Shown here in pieces: positions 8,732-19,565 of a DNA stretch of 64,000 bases. The notes beneath the pieces were generated by a model. That model worked only from the letters and a program-made list of their open reading frames with translations. It was not told where the DNA came from and made no database searches. Every line of letters starts with the position of its first letter. Within the stretch, counting starts at the first letter, position 1. The position numbers and the translations under genes were made by a program. Source of the DNA: Streptomyces sp. NBC_00448 (GTDB lineage: Bacteria; Actinomycetota; Actinomycetes; Streptomycetales; Streptomycetaceae); the NCBI RefSeq assembly GCF_036014115.1, contig NZ_CP107913.1:2793001-2857000 (forward strand), written 5' to 3'.

Positions 8732-10918
8732 TTGTCCACCTATCTGTACCGCCTTGCACGCTGGTGCTTCCGCAACCGCTGGAAGACGCTGGCGGCGTGG
8801 GTGGCGGTCGTCGTCGCGGCGATCGTGATCGCCGGCGCGAGCGGCGGCAAGACCACGGACACGGTCACCATCCCCGGTATCGAGGCGCAGCAGACCCTCA
8901 CCCTGCTGAAGGAGAAGCTGCCCTCCGCCTCCGGGGCCTCCACGCAGGTGGTGTTCGCGGTCAAGGACGGGAACATCACCAGCGCCAGGAACCAGGCCGC
9001 GATCGACCGGGCGGTCACCGCGCTCGGCAAGGTCAGCCAGGTCACCAGCGCCTCCAACCCCTTCCAGGCCAGGACCGTCTCACCCGACAAGCGGATCGCG
9101 CTGGGCACCGTCACCTACGACGCGCAGGCCGCGGAGGTGAAGACCGGCACCCTGGACCAGCTGGACCCGGCCGTCTCGGCCGCCCGCGACGCAGGAGTGC
9201 GGGTGGAGTTCGGCGGCTCGGTCTATCCCAAGGCCGCCGCCGGAGCCAGCTCCGAGGCCGTCGGCATCGGAGTCGCGCTGGTCATCCTGTGCCTGACGTT
9301 CGGCTCGCTGGTCGCGGCCGGCCTGCCGATCATCACCGCCGTGTTCGGACTGGTCACCACGATGATGGGGATCACCGCGCTGTCCGCGGTCACGGACATC
9401 GCCGCCGCATCGACCTCGGTGGCCACCATGCTCGGCCTGTCCTGCGGCATCGACTACGCCGTGTTCATCCTGGCCCGCTACCGCACCTTCCTCCTGGAGG
9501 GCCGCGACCCCGAGGAAGCCGCCGGCCGCGCGGCCGGCACCGCGGGAAGCTCGGTGGTCTTCGCCGCGCTGAGCGTCATCATCGCCCTGTGCGGACTCGC
9601 GGTCGTCGGCATCCCCTTCCTGACCACGATGGGCCTGGCCGCAGCCGCCACCGTCGCCCTGGCCCTGCTGGTGGCCCTGACCCTGGTACCCGCCGTCTTC
9701 GGCATCCTCGGCAGGCGCGGAGCGGCCCGCTTCAGCCGCCTGCCGCTGCTGCGGCGCGCCCAGCCGGCCGCCCGCACCGCCGCCACCGACCCCGACAAGC
9801 TGGCCGGCACCCGCTGGGCCCGCTGGGTCGTCCGCCGCCGCGTCCCGGTCCTGGCCATCGGCGTCATAGCCCTGGGCGTGCTGGCCATCCCGGCGGCGAG
9901 CATGGACCTCGGCCTGCCCGGCAGCAGCGCCCTGCCCACCAGCGACACCTCCCGCCGCGCCTACGACCTGACCACCGAGCACTTCGGTCCCGGCTACAAC
10001 GGCGCCCTGACCGTCGTGGCCGACGACGTGGCCACCACCGGCCAGGCCCAGCAGATCAGTGCCGCGATCAGCAAGGTGCCCGGCGTCGCCTCGTCCTCGG
10101 TCGCCGTCACGACGCACGACATGGCCCTGATCAACGTCATCCCGACCACCGGCCCCAACGACGCCGCCACCACCGACCTCGTCCACCACATCCGCGACCA
10201 GCGCACCACCCTGGAGGCCGGCACCGGCGCCCACCTCCTGGTCGGCGGCGTCACCGCCACCAACATCGACGTGTCCGCCAAACTCGCCGACGCCCTACCG
10301 ATCTTCCTGGTCACCGTCGTCGCCCTGGCGTTCGTGCTGCTCACGTTCGCCTTCCGCACCATCATCGTGCCGATCAAGTCCATCCTCGGCTTCCTGCTGT
10401 CGGCAGGCGCGGCGTTCGGCGCCCAGGTCGCCGTCTTCCAGTGGGGATGGTGCAAGAGCCTGCTGGGCATCGAGCCGACCCAGACCCTCAGCTTCCTGCC
10501 CGTCATCCTGCTGGCGATCATGTTCGGGCTGTCCAGCGACTACGAGGTCTTCGTCGTCTCGCGGATCAAGGAGCAGTTCAGCAGGACCGGCGACGCCCGC
10601 CACGCGGCGGTCCTGGGCACCGGGCTGTCCGCCCGCGTGGTCAGCGCGGCCGCGCTGATCATGGCGTCGATCTTCGTGGCGTTCATCTTCGCTCCCGATC
10701 CGACCACCAAGGAGATCGGCTTCAGCTTCGCCGTCGGAGTCCTCGTCGACGCCTTCGTGGTCCGCCTCACCCTGGTCCCCGCCGCCATGGCGATCCTCGG
10801 CGCCAGGGCCTGGCACCACCCGCGCTGGTTCGCCCGCTACGTGCCGGACCCCGACATCGAGGGCGAGCGGCTCGACGACAAACTCGACGACAGCAAGCAG
10901 CACCTCGCCGGCGTCTGA
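8732..10918 (+). CDS. MMPL/RND-type membrane exporter
   Basis: A 728-residue transporter with the twofold MMPL architecture: one N-terminal membrane helix, a periplasmic-type domain, five to six helices, then the same again. The two Asp-Tyr pairs of the proton relay are present (GIDYAVFILARYRTF in the first half, SSDYEVFVVSRIKEQF in the second). MMPL proteins export lipids, polyketides or drugs using the proton gradient. The start is a TTG at 8732 after a GCAGGGAG-like site. It is probably controlled by the divergent TetR protein. It is not obviously tied to the polysaccharide genes on either side. A strong hairpin just past its stop may end transcription. Confidence 0.92.
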   Translation: MSTYLYRLARWCFRNRWKTLAAWVAVVVAAIVIAGASGGKTTDTVTIPGIEAQQTLTLLKEKLPSASGASTQVVFAVKDGNITSARNQAAIDRAVTALGKVSQVTSASNPFQARTVSPDKRIALGTVTYDAQAAEVKTGTLDQLDPAVSAARDAGVRVEFGGSVYPKAAAGASSEAVGIGVALVILCLTFGSLVAAGLPIITAVFGLVTTMMGITALSAVTDIAAASTSVATMLGLSCGIDYAVFILARYRTFLLEGRDPEEAAGRAAGTAGSSVVFAALSVIIALCGLAVVGIPFLTTMGLAAAATVALALLVALTLVPAVFGILGRRGAARFSRLPLLRRAQPAARTAATDPDKLAGTRWARWVVRRRVPVLAIGVIALGVLAIPAASMDLGLPGSSALPTSDTSRRAYDLTTEHFGPGYNGALTVVADDVATTGQAQQISAAISKVPGVASSSVAVTTHDMALINVIPTTGPNDAATTDLVHHIRDQRTTLEAGTGAHLLVGGVTATNIDVSAKLADALPIFLVTVVALAFVLLTFAFRTIIVPIKSILGFLLSAGAAFGAQVAVFQWGWCKSLLGIEPTQTLSFLPVILLAIMFGLSSDYEVFVVSRIKEQFSRTGDARHAAVLGTGLSARVVSAAALIMASIFVAFIFAPDPTTKEIGFSFAVGVLVDAFVVRLTLVPAAMAILGARAWHHPRWFARYVPDPDIEGERLDDKLDDSKQHLAGV

Positions 10919-10934
10919 CCGCAGCCGCTCGGCT

Positions 10935-12514
10935 TCAGGCAGAACCGGCCGACAGGTCCTCCGGGGCCGCGGACCCGCCCGGGAGGGGGTCGGAAGTGAC
11001 CCTCCTCCCGGGCCCGCGGCGCTCGGCGGTGATGCGCAGCCACAGCGCGATCGCCTTGAGCGCGGAGCCGAGGGCGAGGCCCCAGGCGGCGCCGAGCACG
11101 CCGTCGAGGCGGTAGCCGCCGAGCATGAAGAGCACCGAGGCGAGGGAGAAGACCACCTGGATGGGGAGGGTCGCGCGCGGCCGCAGCACGCGGAGGGTCA
11201 GCAGGGCGCTGGTGCCGAGCGCGATGCACGCGTACTGGCTGCCGGAGGCAGGCAGCAGCCCGGAGGACGCGGCCCAGGTGTCGCCGAGCAGCGCCCGGCC
11301 GGCGTGGGCGGGCAGCAGCATGAGCACGGCCGTCCACGCGGTGGCGACCGCGGCGAGCGCGACGGCGAGCACGGCGGTGGCGCGCACCTTGCGCGCCGTG
11401 CCGCGCACGCGGTTCAGCAGCGGCGGCCCGAACGCGGTGGCCGAGTTGAACAGCACGTTCATCGGCCCGAACAGGGTGGTCGCGCCGCGCAGGGCGCCCA
11501 CCGCGAGCGGCGCCGCGAACAGGCCGAGGCCGACCACGGCGAGTTGGCTGGTGGCGTTGCCGACGCCGAACTCGACCACGAACCGCTGCCCGAGGTGTCC
11601 GCGCCGGACGTACGGCCTGATGTCCACCGGCGGCCGTACCTCGCCGGGCGCGGCCCGCAGCCGGCTCCGCAGCAGCGCGGCGCCCACCAGCAGCGCGGGC
11701 ACCCCGGATATCCCCCACACGGCCACCAGCCGTACCGCGCCCGCGCCGTGCGGCTGCACGGCCAGCGCGGGTACCGCGACCAGCAGCCGTACGGTGTCGG
11801 CGGCCAGCGCGAGGTGCGGCAGCCGCAGCGCGGAGAAGCAGTACCGCATGCCGTCCTGGGTGAGCACCACCGGCATCACCAGGCCGAGTACGGCCAGCCC
11901 GCGCGCGGTGGAGCCGGGGACGAGGAGCAGCCCGGCGGCCATGCCCCAGCCGAGGACGGCGGACGCGGTCGCGGTGAACGCCACGGCTGACCGGCAGGCG
12001 GCCCGAACCCGGCGCGAGCCGCGCTCCAGCACGAGGGCCTGGCCGACGTAGGAGACGTTCACGCCGAGCAGCACCGTGAAGACCATGTAGACCATCGAGA
12101 ACACCGCGAAGCCGGCCGCCGTGGAGAGCCGGGCGGCGACCACCAGCACGATGATGTTGGTGAAGGCGGCGACGCCCTGGTCGGCGACGGAGCTGACGAC
12201 GGCGGCCAACCCGCGGCGCCTGCCGCGCGGCCCGTCCGGGTCCGTGCTGTCGTCCGTGCCGCTGTCCGTGCCGCCGTCGCTGTCCGTGCCGCCGTCGGCA
12301 TCGACGGCCAAGTGGGCTTGCCGGTACGGGACTTCGACCAGGTCCGGGGTTTCGGCAAGGCCTTCGTAGGGGGCTTCGCGCGGATCGCCGTACAGGTCGT
12401 CGTAGGGAGCGTCGTACGGGCTGCCGGACGCGTTGCCGTAGGAGGCGCCGTACGGGGCAGCGCGATGCGGGAGTTCGGCCCCGGGGGCCGCGGCGGGCCG
12501 CGGTGCGGGGCCGG

Positions 12515-12518
<4 letters not shown>
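10935..12518 (-). CDS. Wzx-like polysaccharide flippase (MOP superfamily)
   Basis: A 527-residue protein: a hydrophilic Tyr/Pro/Asp-rich N-terminal 105 residues (with a Gly-Thr-Asp-Ser repeat), then 11-12 hydrophobic segments beginning ADQGVAAFTNIIVLVVAARL, typical of the polysaccharide export/MATE-like fold. It is expected to flip undecaprenyl-linked repeat units across the membrane for the Wzy-like polymerase. The TTG start overlaps the stop of the Wzz/Wzc-like gene (TTGA), making it the third gene of a translationally coupled minus-strand operon. The long acidic cytoplasmic tail at the N-terminus is unusual for the family. Confidence 0.78.
10978..11012. terminator. GC-rich hairpin at convergent gene ends
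   Basis: Arms CCCGGGAGGGGGTC (10978-10991) and GACCCTCCTCCCGGG (10998-11012) pair almost perfectly around a 6-base loop. The hairpin lies 60 bp past the MMPL stop codon and inside the 3' end of the opposite-strand flippase gene, so it may terminate the MMPL transcript. There is no U-tract, as is usual in Streptomyces. Confidence 0.45.
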
Positions 12519-14198
<1,680 letters not shown>

Positions 14199-14209
<11 letters not shown>

Positions 14210-16169
14210 GGCCGGCCCCGCCTTCCCCCGCGGGCGCCCCCGCGGGCACCTCCGGCTCCTCGCTCCCGGCGACGGCTTCGGAGTCCGCCTCGCCCGTTTC
14301 CGTCTCCGGGCCCGGGTCGGAGTCCGCCTCGCCCGGTCCCGTGACGGGGTCGGCTCCGGCCGCCGCCTGGGCCGGGTCCGCGGCCGAGGGCTCGGGGACG
14401 TCGGCGCCGTCTTCGCCTTCCGCCTCCGGCGGCTCCGCACCGGCCTGGGGCGGAACGGAGGGGCGCGGCGGGGCGGTCGGGCGCGGCGGCCCGACCGGCG
14501 GTGGCGGAGCCACGGGCCGCGGCGGCGCGACCGCTCCTGCCGACGGCGGCGGGCCTTCCGCGCCCGGGGCTTCGTCGGGCACAGTCGGCACGTGCGCGGG
14601 CCTCGCGGGCACCGCCCGACCGTCCGGCTCCGCCACCGCAGGCGGAACGACGGGCGGAACGGTAGGCGGAACGGCAGGCGCCGGACCCGGCTCCGTACGC
14701 CCCTGAACGCCGGTCTCGCCCCCAACTGCCGTACGGGGAGCAGTATCCGGCGCACCGTCAGTAGTGACCGACGCGGCCCCGACCGGCTGCCCGGAGGCGG
14801 CCTCGTCCCCCCGGCCGGCCCCGACCGCAGGCTCCGCCGGGACCCCGGGCACGTCGGGCTGCTCGGCAACTTCCGCCTCCGCCACGGCAGTAGGTGCCGG
14901 GCCCGGCGCGGGAGCGGTGGACTCGCTTGCCGCGGGGGCGCGTTCGGCCAGCGCCTCGGAGAGCAACGCGTCGATACGGCCGAGCCCGGCATCGCGGGAG
15001 AGGTGCGCGTCGACGTAGACCGGGCCGGCCGCGGCGAGGACGGCGGTGCGGGCGGGGTCGAGGGTGAGCGCCTGGACCGCGGCGAGCAACTCCCCCGGGG
15101 ACTCGGGCGCGACGACGACGCCGGCGCCGGAGCGCAGCACCTCCTGGGCGGTGCCGCTGTCCGCGGAGACCGAGGCGATCACGGGGCGCCCGGCCGCGAA
15201 GTAGGAGGTGAGTTTGGACGGCAGGCTCATGTCGCGGACGGAGGCCCGCTGCGTGACCAGGAGGAAGTCGGCGGCGGCCAGCACCTCGGGGAACTCGTCG
15301 TCGGTGGCCGGGGCGAGGAAGTCGAGGTTGGGCAGGCCGCCCGCGAGCGAGCGCAGGTACTCGCGCTGGTTGCCTTCGCCCATCAGGACGATCCGGGTCT
15401 CGGGGGCCGAACGCGCCGTCTCGACCAGGACGTCGAGGCCCTGCTTGAGCCCCATGTTCCCGGAGTGCAGCAGCACGGTCTGCCCCGGCCGCCACCCCAG
15501 CCGGGCCCGCATCTCCGCGCGGGGCCGCGAAGGGCGCTGTACGTGCGACCAGTTCGGCACCACCCGTATCCGCTCGGGCGGCACCCCCATCGCGGCCACC
15601 TTCGCCGTGAACGACTCGTGGATCACCCCGACGAGCGCGGCCCGCCGCAGCGCGTACTTCTCGACGAGCCCGGCGGCCAGGGCGGCGGGCCCGCCGCCGC
15701 GTATCCCGCTCTGCGCGGCCGCGGCGCCCATCAGGTCCTGCACGATCGGCACGAAGGGCACCTGGTGGCGCTCGGCCAGCCGCGCCCCGAGCACGCCGCC
15801 GGCCAGGCTCGGCATCTGCGCGAACACCACGTCGGGCCGCCCCATCCCGGCCGGTTCGTCGCGCCCGCCGCGCAGCACGCTCACCTCGAACGTGGCCCGG
15901 CGCAGCGCGGTCTGCCGCGCGGGCACCGCGTGTCCGCGCCGGTGCACCCGTACCCCGGCCCGGTCCTCCTCGACCCGCCGCACCCCGTCGTACGCGGGGT
16001 CGAGCTTCCACGCCGGGTAGTGCGGCATGCCGGTGAGCACGTGCACCTCCGCGCCACCGGCCGCCCAGTGCTCGGCGATCTGCGTGGCGTACGGCCCTAT
16101 CCCGGCGTGCTCCGGCGCGTAGTTGGTGGAGACCAGCAGCAGCCGGCGGCGCAGACCCGACGAACCCAC
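14199..16169 (-). CDS. Family 4 glycosyltransferase (WcaI-like) with long Pro/Ala-rich tail
   Basis: A 656-residue protein. Residues 1-410 form a GT-B enzyme: NYAPEHAGIGPYATQIAEHW near the N-terminus, LLHSGNMGLKQGLDVLVE at the start of the second domain, and a donor-site region SLPSKLTSYFAAGRPVIASV. This arrangement matches WcaI-type colanic-acid glycosyltransferases. The last 240 residues are a low-complexity Pro/Ala/Glu tail, probably disordered. The GTG at 16169 was chosen because GGAAGG lies about eight bases upstream; an upstream in-frame start at 16220 lacks this. It is the first gene of the three-gene operon with the chain-length protein and flippase. Confidence 0.85.
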
Positions 16170-16362
16170 GAAGTGTTCCTTCCCCCCGGGACGTGCCCCC
16201 AGATCCAGACAAGTGCACACCTTAGTCGTTCACGCGCTCTCCACACCTGAGCTTGCCAAGCGTTGAAGTTCGGAATTCCACGAATCCCCCTTTGACCGCG
16301 ATACGTCCGGCTATCGTCTGAGACTCGGCAGCGCTGGGGAGCGTTGTACGGCTGGGGGTCGA
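16170..16362. promoter_or_regulatory. Divergent promoter region of GT4 operon and cytidylyltransferase
   Basis: This 193-bp spacer is clearly more AT-rich than its flanks. It contains a GGAATTCC palindrome near 16272-16279 and, on the plus strand, a TTTGACCG element followed by TATCGT, a possible but short-spaced promoter for the cytidylyltransferase gene. The divergent operon toward the flippase must also start here. Confidence 0.4.
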
Positions 16363-16869
16363 ATGATGCTGCACCGGGTCGGCTACGCGCCGGGGGTCTA
16401 CGACCTCTTCCACGTGGGCCATCTGAACATCCTGCGGCACGCGCGCAGCCAGTGCGACTACCTGGTGGCAGGGGTGGTCTCCGACGAGATGGCCCAACTC
16501 GCCAAGGGGCGAAGCCCGGTGGTGCCGCTGGTGGAGCGACTGGAGATCGTGCGCAGCGTGCGGTTCGTGGACGCCGCGTTCGTGGAGACCGTGCCGGACA
16601 AGCTGGAGACCTGGCGCCAGGTGCGCTTCGACGTGCTGTTCAAGGGCGACGACTGGCGCGGCACCGACAAGGGGCGGCGGCTGGAGGAGAGGTTCGCGAC
16701 GGTCGGCGTGGAGATCGTCTACTTCCCCTACACGGTGCACACGTCCAGCACCCAGTTACGCCGTGCCCTCGACCTCCTCACCGGTCCGCCCGGCGGTGCC
16801 GGGAGCGGCGCGAGCGCGGTGGCGGCCGGGGTGCCGCCGGTCAACCCGCCTGGCGCTGAAGCGCGGTGA
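16363..16869 (+). CDS. Cytidylyltransferase-family nucleotidyltransferase (TagD/GCT-like)
   Basis: A 168-residue protein with the nucleotidyltransferase motif GVYDLFHVGHLNILRHA (the HxGH is HVGH), VPLVERLEIV, the FDVLFKGDDWRG substrate loop and YTVHTSSTQLRR, matching glycerol-3-phosphate or related cytidylyltransferases. It would make CDP-activated polyol or alcohol for the adjacent CDP-alcohol phosphotransferase. The final 35 residues are a variable Gly/Ala/Pro tail. The last 29 bp overlap the 3' end of the convergent phosphotransferase gene. Codon 132 (16756-16758) is TTA, implying bldA dependence like other genes of this locus. The exact substrate is unknown. Confidence 0.8.
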   Translation: MMLHRVGYAPGVYDLFHVGHLNILRHARSQCDYLVAGVVSDEMAQLAKGRSPVVPLVERLEIVRSVRFVDAAFVETVPDKLETWRQVRFDVLFKGDDWRGTDKGRRLEERFATVGVEIVYFPYTVHTSSTQLRRALDLLTGPPGGAGSGASAVAAGVPPVNPPGAEAR

Positions 16870-17593
16870 GCTCGCGGAACCACTTGGTGAGGAAGGCCGC
16901 GAGGAACAGCGCGTGCGCCGCGAACAGCGCGGTATAGCCGTAGCGGAAGGCCCGTTCGCTGCCGAGCAGCAGGAACACCGCGCACATCACGCCGTAGTCG
17001 ACCGGCAGCAGCGCGACCGCCCGCAGCCGTGACGGCGCGGCCGCCGGGCCCGAACTCCCCTTCGGCTTCAGCTTGTCCGTCAGCAGGCCGCCGAAGAAGA
17101 CCAGGACAGCGGCGAGTTGGAAACCGAGGGGAACCAGCAGCCAGCCGTCGCCCGGCAGTCGGAAGTGCCGGTAGAAGGTGATCAGCACGGCGGCGTGCAG
17201 CGCGGTGATCTTCGCGCAGTCCACCACGTGGTCCAGCCACTCCCCCGCCGGGCCGCCCTTCCCCAGCAGCCGGGCGAGTTGGCCGTCGGCGGAGTCGAAG
17301 GCGAAGCCGACGGCGAGGGCGGCGTACACGGCCACGGCGAGCGGCCAGGACGGCCGCGCCACCGCCACCGCGGCCACTCCGAACGCGCTGCACGCGGCAC
17401 TGACCAGGGTGACCTGGTTCGGGCTCAGCCGCGCCCGGTACGCCCCGGCCGCCAGCACCCGCCCCACCGGCCGGTTCACGTACCGCGAGTAGAGCGACAC
17501 GCCCTTCGCGCTCTTCTGCGCGTCCCGCAGCCGGCGCAGCGCCTCGCCGTATCCGAGCGGCCTCCCGCCGCCCTCGCCCGCCCGCACCGCCAT
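16841..17593 (-). CDS. CDP-alcohol phosphatidyltransferase-family membrane enzyme
   Basis: A 250-residue membrane protein with the complete family signature DSADGQLAR-x8-G-x3-D-x3-D (ending GEWLDHVVD) at about residues 100-125 and five to six hydrophobic segments. It moves a phospho-alcohol moiety from a CDP-alcohol to an acceptor alcohol. The ATG at 17593 follows a GAGGGGGGA site; the frame is open 111 bp further up but with no better start. It faces the cytidylyltransferase gene tail-to-tail with a 29-bp overlap, suggesting that the pair makes and uses a CDP-alcohol for a phospholipid or a phosphopolyol decoration on the surface polymer. Confidence 0.85.
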   Translation of the reverse strand: MAVRAGEGGGRPLGYGEALRRLRDAQKSAKGVSLYSRYVNRPVGRVLAAGAYRARLSPNQVTLVSAACSAFGVAAVAVARPSWPLAVAVYAALAVGFAFDSADGQLARLLGKGGPAGEWLDHVVDCAKITALHAAVLITFYRHFRLPGDGWLLVPLGFQLAAVLVFFGGLLTDKLKPKGSSGPAAAPSRLRAVALLPVDYGVMCAVFLLLGSERAFRYGYTALFAAHALFLAAFLTKWFRELTALQRQAG

Positions 17594-17739
17594 ACGGTCC
17601 CCCCTCGCTCCCCCCACATCCTGCCGGAGCAGCCCCCGCCCCGTGCCCCGTTCAGCCCCCAACTCCCGCGCCGGCCGACGGAACGGACGCACCACCCACG
17701 CCATTGCTGCTCCCGAGCCCCTTCGGCTCCGGGCAGGAC

Positions 17740-18159
17740 CTACAACGCCGGGGCGTCGCGCACGTTCCGCTCGCTCACGTCGGGCAGGAAGCGGGCTGCG
17801 GTGACGAAGTCGGCGTCGTCATGCAGGACGATCAGCCCGTGATGCGCGGCGGTCGCGCAGATCATCAGGTCGAGCGGCCCGGCCGCGCCGAGCACCCCCT
17901 TCTCGGCGAGAGCGTACTGGGCCGCGTCGATCCAGTCCCACACCCTCTTCGGAACAGGTACGTCGGGATAAAGGTCGGTGAACATCCGTCCCATGGCCTC
18001 GTACTCGGCGACGTTCCGTGCTGAGCGCCGGAACTCGGCGCGCTGCGCGGCGCACGAGCCGATGGTCTGGAGAGTGGTGGTGTCCAGCCACGCTTCCCTG
18101 AGCTGCTCCTCCCGCAGGAGACGCCACAGACCTGAGGAGTCGAGCAGGTAGTGGATCAC
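17740..18159 (-). CDS. vapC: PIN-domain toxin of a VapBC module
   Basis: A 139-residue PIN-domain protein. It opens VIHYLLDSSGLWRLLR (first acidic residue Asp), has the central acidic residue in the RNVAEYEAMG region, and ends with LDLMICATAAHHGLIVLHDDADF, the C-terminal acidic cluster of Mg-dependent ribonucleases. The GTG start overlaps the antitoxin stop codon (GTGA), the normal VapB-VapC arrangement. VapC toxins cleave tRNA or rRNA when freed from VapB. The frame continues upstream through the antitoxin region, but that is a shadow. Confidence 0.88.
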   Translation of the reverse strand: MIHYLLDSSGLWRLLREEQLREAWLDTTTLQTIGSCAAQRAEFRRSARNVAEYEAMGRMFTDLYPDVPVPKRVWDWIDAAQYALAEKGVLGAAGPLDLMICATAAHHGLIVLHDDADFVTAARFLPDVSERNVRDAPAL

Positions 18160-18377
18160 GCGCCACCCTGCTTGTCGTCGACGCGGCGCTGCCGCCAGCC
18201 CTCGTAGTCCCACTGCTGGGCGGCTTGAAAGTGCCTGGCCACGAGCGCGGCCCGCTCGTGGCGTTCGGCGTATTCGCGAAGGGCGGCGTTGACCACATCC
18301 TTCTTGGTGCCACCTCCGGCGACACGTATGGCCTTGTCCAGTGCGTCGTCGTCGAGGTCGATAGTCGTCACCGTCAT
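18156..18377 (-). CDS. vapB: VapB-type antitoxin
   Basis: A 73-residue protein with an N-terminal ribbon-helix-helix region (MTVTTIDLDDDALDKAIRVA, then TKKDVVNAALREYAE), typical of VapB antitoxins, and a C-terminal basic/acidic tail that would bind the toxin. The ATG at 18377 has a strong AAAGGAG site. It is expected to neutralise VapC and, with it, repress its own promoter; a TATA-containing inverted repeat overlaps the start region. Confidence 0.88.
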   Translation of the reverse strand: MTVTTIDLDDDALDKAIRVAGGGTKKDVVNAALREYAERHERAALVARHFQAAQQWDYEGWRQRRVDDKQGGA

Positions 18378-18385
18378 GTTGGACT

Positions 18386-18398
18386 CCTTTATATAAGG
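18386..18398 (-). promoter_or_regulatory. vapBC promoter/operator candidate
   Basis: Thirteen bases, CCTTTATATAAGG, form an inverted repeat (CCTT and AAGG around TATAT) just upstream of the vapB ribosome site, and a second AT-rich word lies 15-20 bases further up. A VapBC complex usually binds such repeats over its own -10 region. Assignment is by position and symmetry only. Confidence 0.45.
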
Positions 18399-18547
18399 GC
18401 AACACGAAGTCTATATCCCGCGCGACTTCCCCGCCCAGTCGTGGAGTGCACCCATCCGAGCTCGCGCAACGCAGGCCGGACGCCGACGGGTCCTGACGCG
18501 TCGGTCCGCCCCGGCCGGGTGGCCAGGGCGGACCGATGGACGGGGGA

Positions 18548-19474
18548 TCAGAGTTCGAAGTCGCCGGTGCGGGACTTGACCGCGTCCAGTGCCGCCAGCG
18601 TCGCCGGGTCCAGCCGGATCGCGCCCGCGGCGACGTTGGCCGCCAGGTGGGCAGGGTCCGCGGTGCCCGGGATGAGCACGGTGTTCGGGGTGTGGTGCAG
18701 CAGCCAGGCGAGGCCGATCTGCGCGGGCGTGACACCGAGCGCCTCGGCCGCCGCGTGCACCTCCGGGGCGTCGGTCACCTTGGGCAGGCCGGGGAACGCG
18801 CCGCCCAGCGGGAAGAACGGCACCCAGGCGATGTTCTCGGCGACGCAGAGTGCGAGCAGTTCCTCGTCCTCGCGCGCGACCAGGCTGTAGGAGTTCTGGA
18901 CGCAGACGACGCCGGCCGGGAGCGCGCGGCGCAGGGTGTCGAGCGAGACGGCGCTCAGGCCGATCGCGCCGATCTTGCCCTCGTCGCGCAGCGCGGTCAT
19001 CACCGCTAGCTGGTCGTCGAGGTCGACCACCTGGTCGCCTTCGGCGCGCAGCCCGGGGCCGGAGTCCGCGCGGCGGAGGTTCACCACCGGGATGCGGTCG
19101 AGGCCGAGGCTCTTGAGGTTGTCCTCGACGCTCGCGCGCAGCTCGTCGGGGCGCTGGGCGAGGCGCAGCGGGATACGGCCCGCGTCCGGGGTGGCGCCGA
19201 CCTTGCTGACGACGATGACGCCGGAGCCGTCGGACCCGCCGGTGGCGTCGCGGTAGGCGTCGCGGATCACCCCGTTGACGAAGCCGTCGCCGTAGAACTG
19301 CGCGGTGTCCACGTGGTTCACGCCCAGCTCCGCGACGCGGTGCAGGAGGGCGATCGCCGCGTCGCGGTCACCATGGAGGCGTTCGAGCTGCATCGCGCCG
19401 AAGCCGATGCGGGAGACGGTGAGGCCGCCGAGGTCGGCGGTGCCGCCCGCGTGCGGAGCGGGGATTTCAGCCAT
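18548..19474 (-). CDS. Aldo/keto reductase-family oxidoreductase
   Basis: A 308-residue TIM-barrel reductase. The catalytic positions are visible as VDTAQFYGDG (Asp and Tyr) and VVSKVGA (Lys). The usual His position reads VVNLRRAD, as in the YdbC-like branch. The cofactor region IGLSAVSLDTL and the late PGTADPAHLAANV match NADPH-binding AKRs. It would reduce small carbonyls. The ATG at 19474 is chosen; a GTG at 19492 in the same frame is possible. The gene is divergent from a TetR gene, and two palindromes lie in the spacer, so it is probably the regulator's target. Confidence 0.9.
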   Translation of the reverse strand: MAEIPAPHAGGTADLGGLTVSRIGFGAMQLERLHGDRDAAIALLHRVAELGVNHVDTAQFYGDGFVNGVIRDAYRDATGGSDGSGVIVVSKVGATPDAGRIPLRLAQRPDELRASVEDNLKSLGLDRIPVVNLRRADSGPGLRAEGDQVVDLDDQLAVMTALRDEGKIGAIGLSAVSLDTLRRALPAGVVCVQNSYSLVAREDEELLALCVAENIAWVPFFPLGGAFPGLPKVTDAPEVHAAAEALGVTPAQIGLAWLLHHTPNTVLIPGTADPAHLAANVAAGAIRLDPATLAALDAVKSRTGDFEL

Positions 19475-19511
19475 GGAAGGGTATGTCCTCACTCATGAGA
19501 CGATGAGGTAA

Positions 19512-19563
19512 GCGGAGGAGCCTCCGCATTTCCACTGTAGCAGCCTTACCGGAGGTCCCTCCG
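19512..19563. promoter_or_regulatory. Paired palindromic operators between AKR and tetR genes
   Basis: Two related palindromes lie 38 bp apart: GCGGAGGAGCCTCCGC (19512-19527) and CGGAGGTCCCTCCG (19550-19563). Both are CGGAGG-NN-CCTCCG with similar flanks (TAAG/TTAC before, ATTT/CTTT after). The second ends next to the TTG start of tetR. Two copies of one symmetrical sequence in a divergent spacer strongly suggest TetR binding and autoregulation. Confidence 0.75.
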
Positions 19564-19565
19564 CT

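Noticed and set aside
8008..11115. A 1035-codon plus-strand frame overlapping the tetR and MMPL genes
   Set aside because: It is out of frame with MMPL and Arg/Pro/His-rich, without any domain; the MMPL motifs are in the other plus frame.
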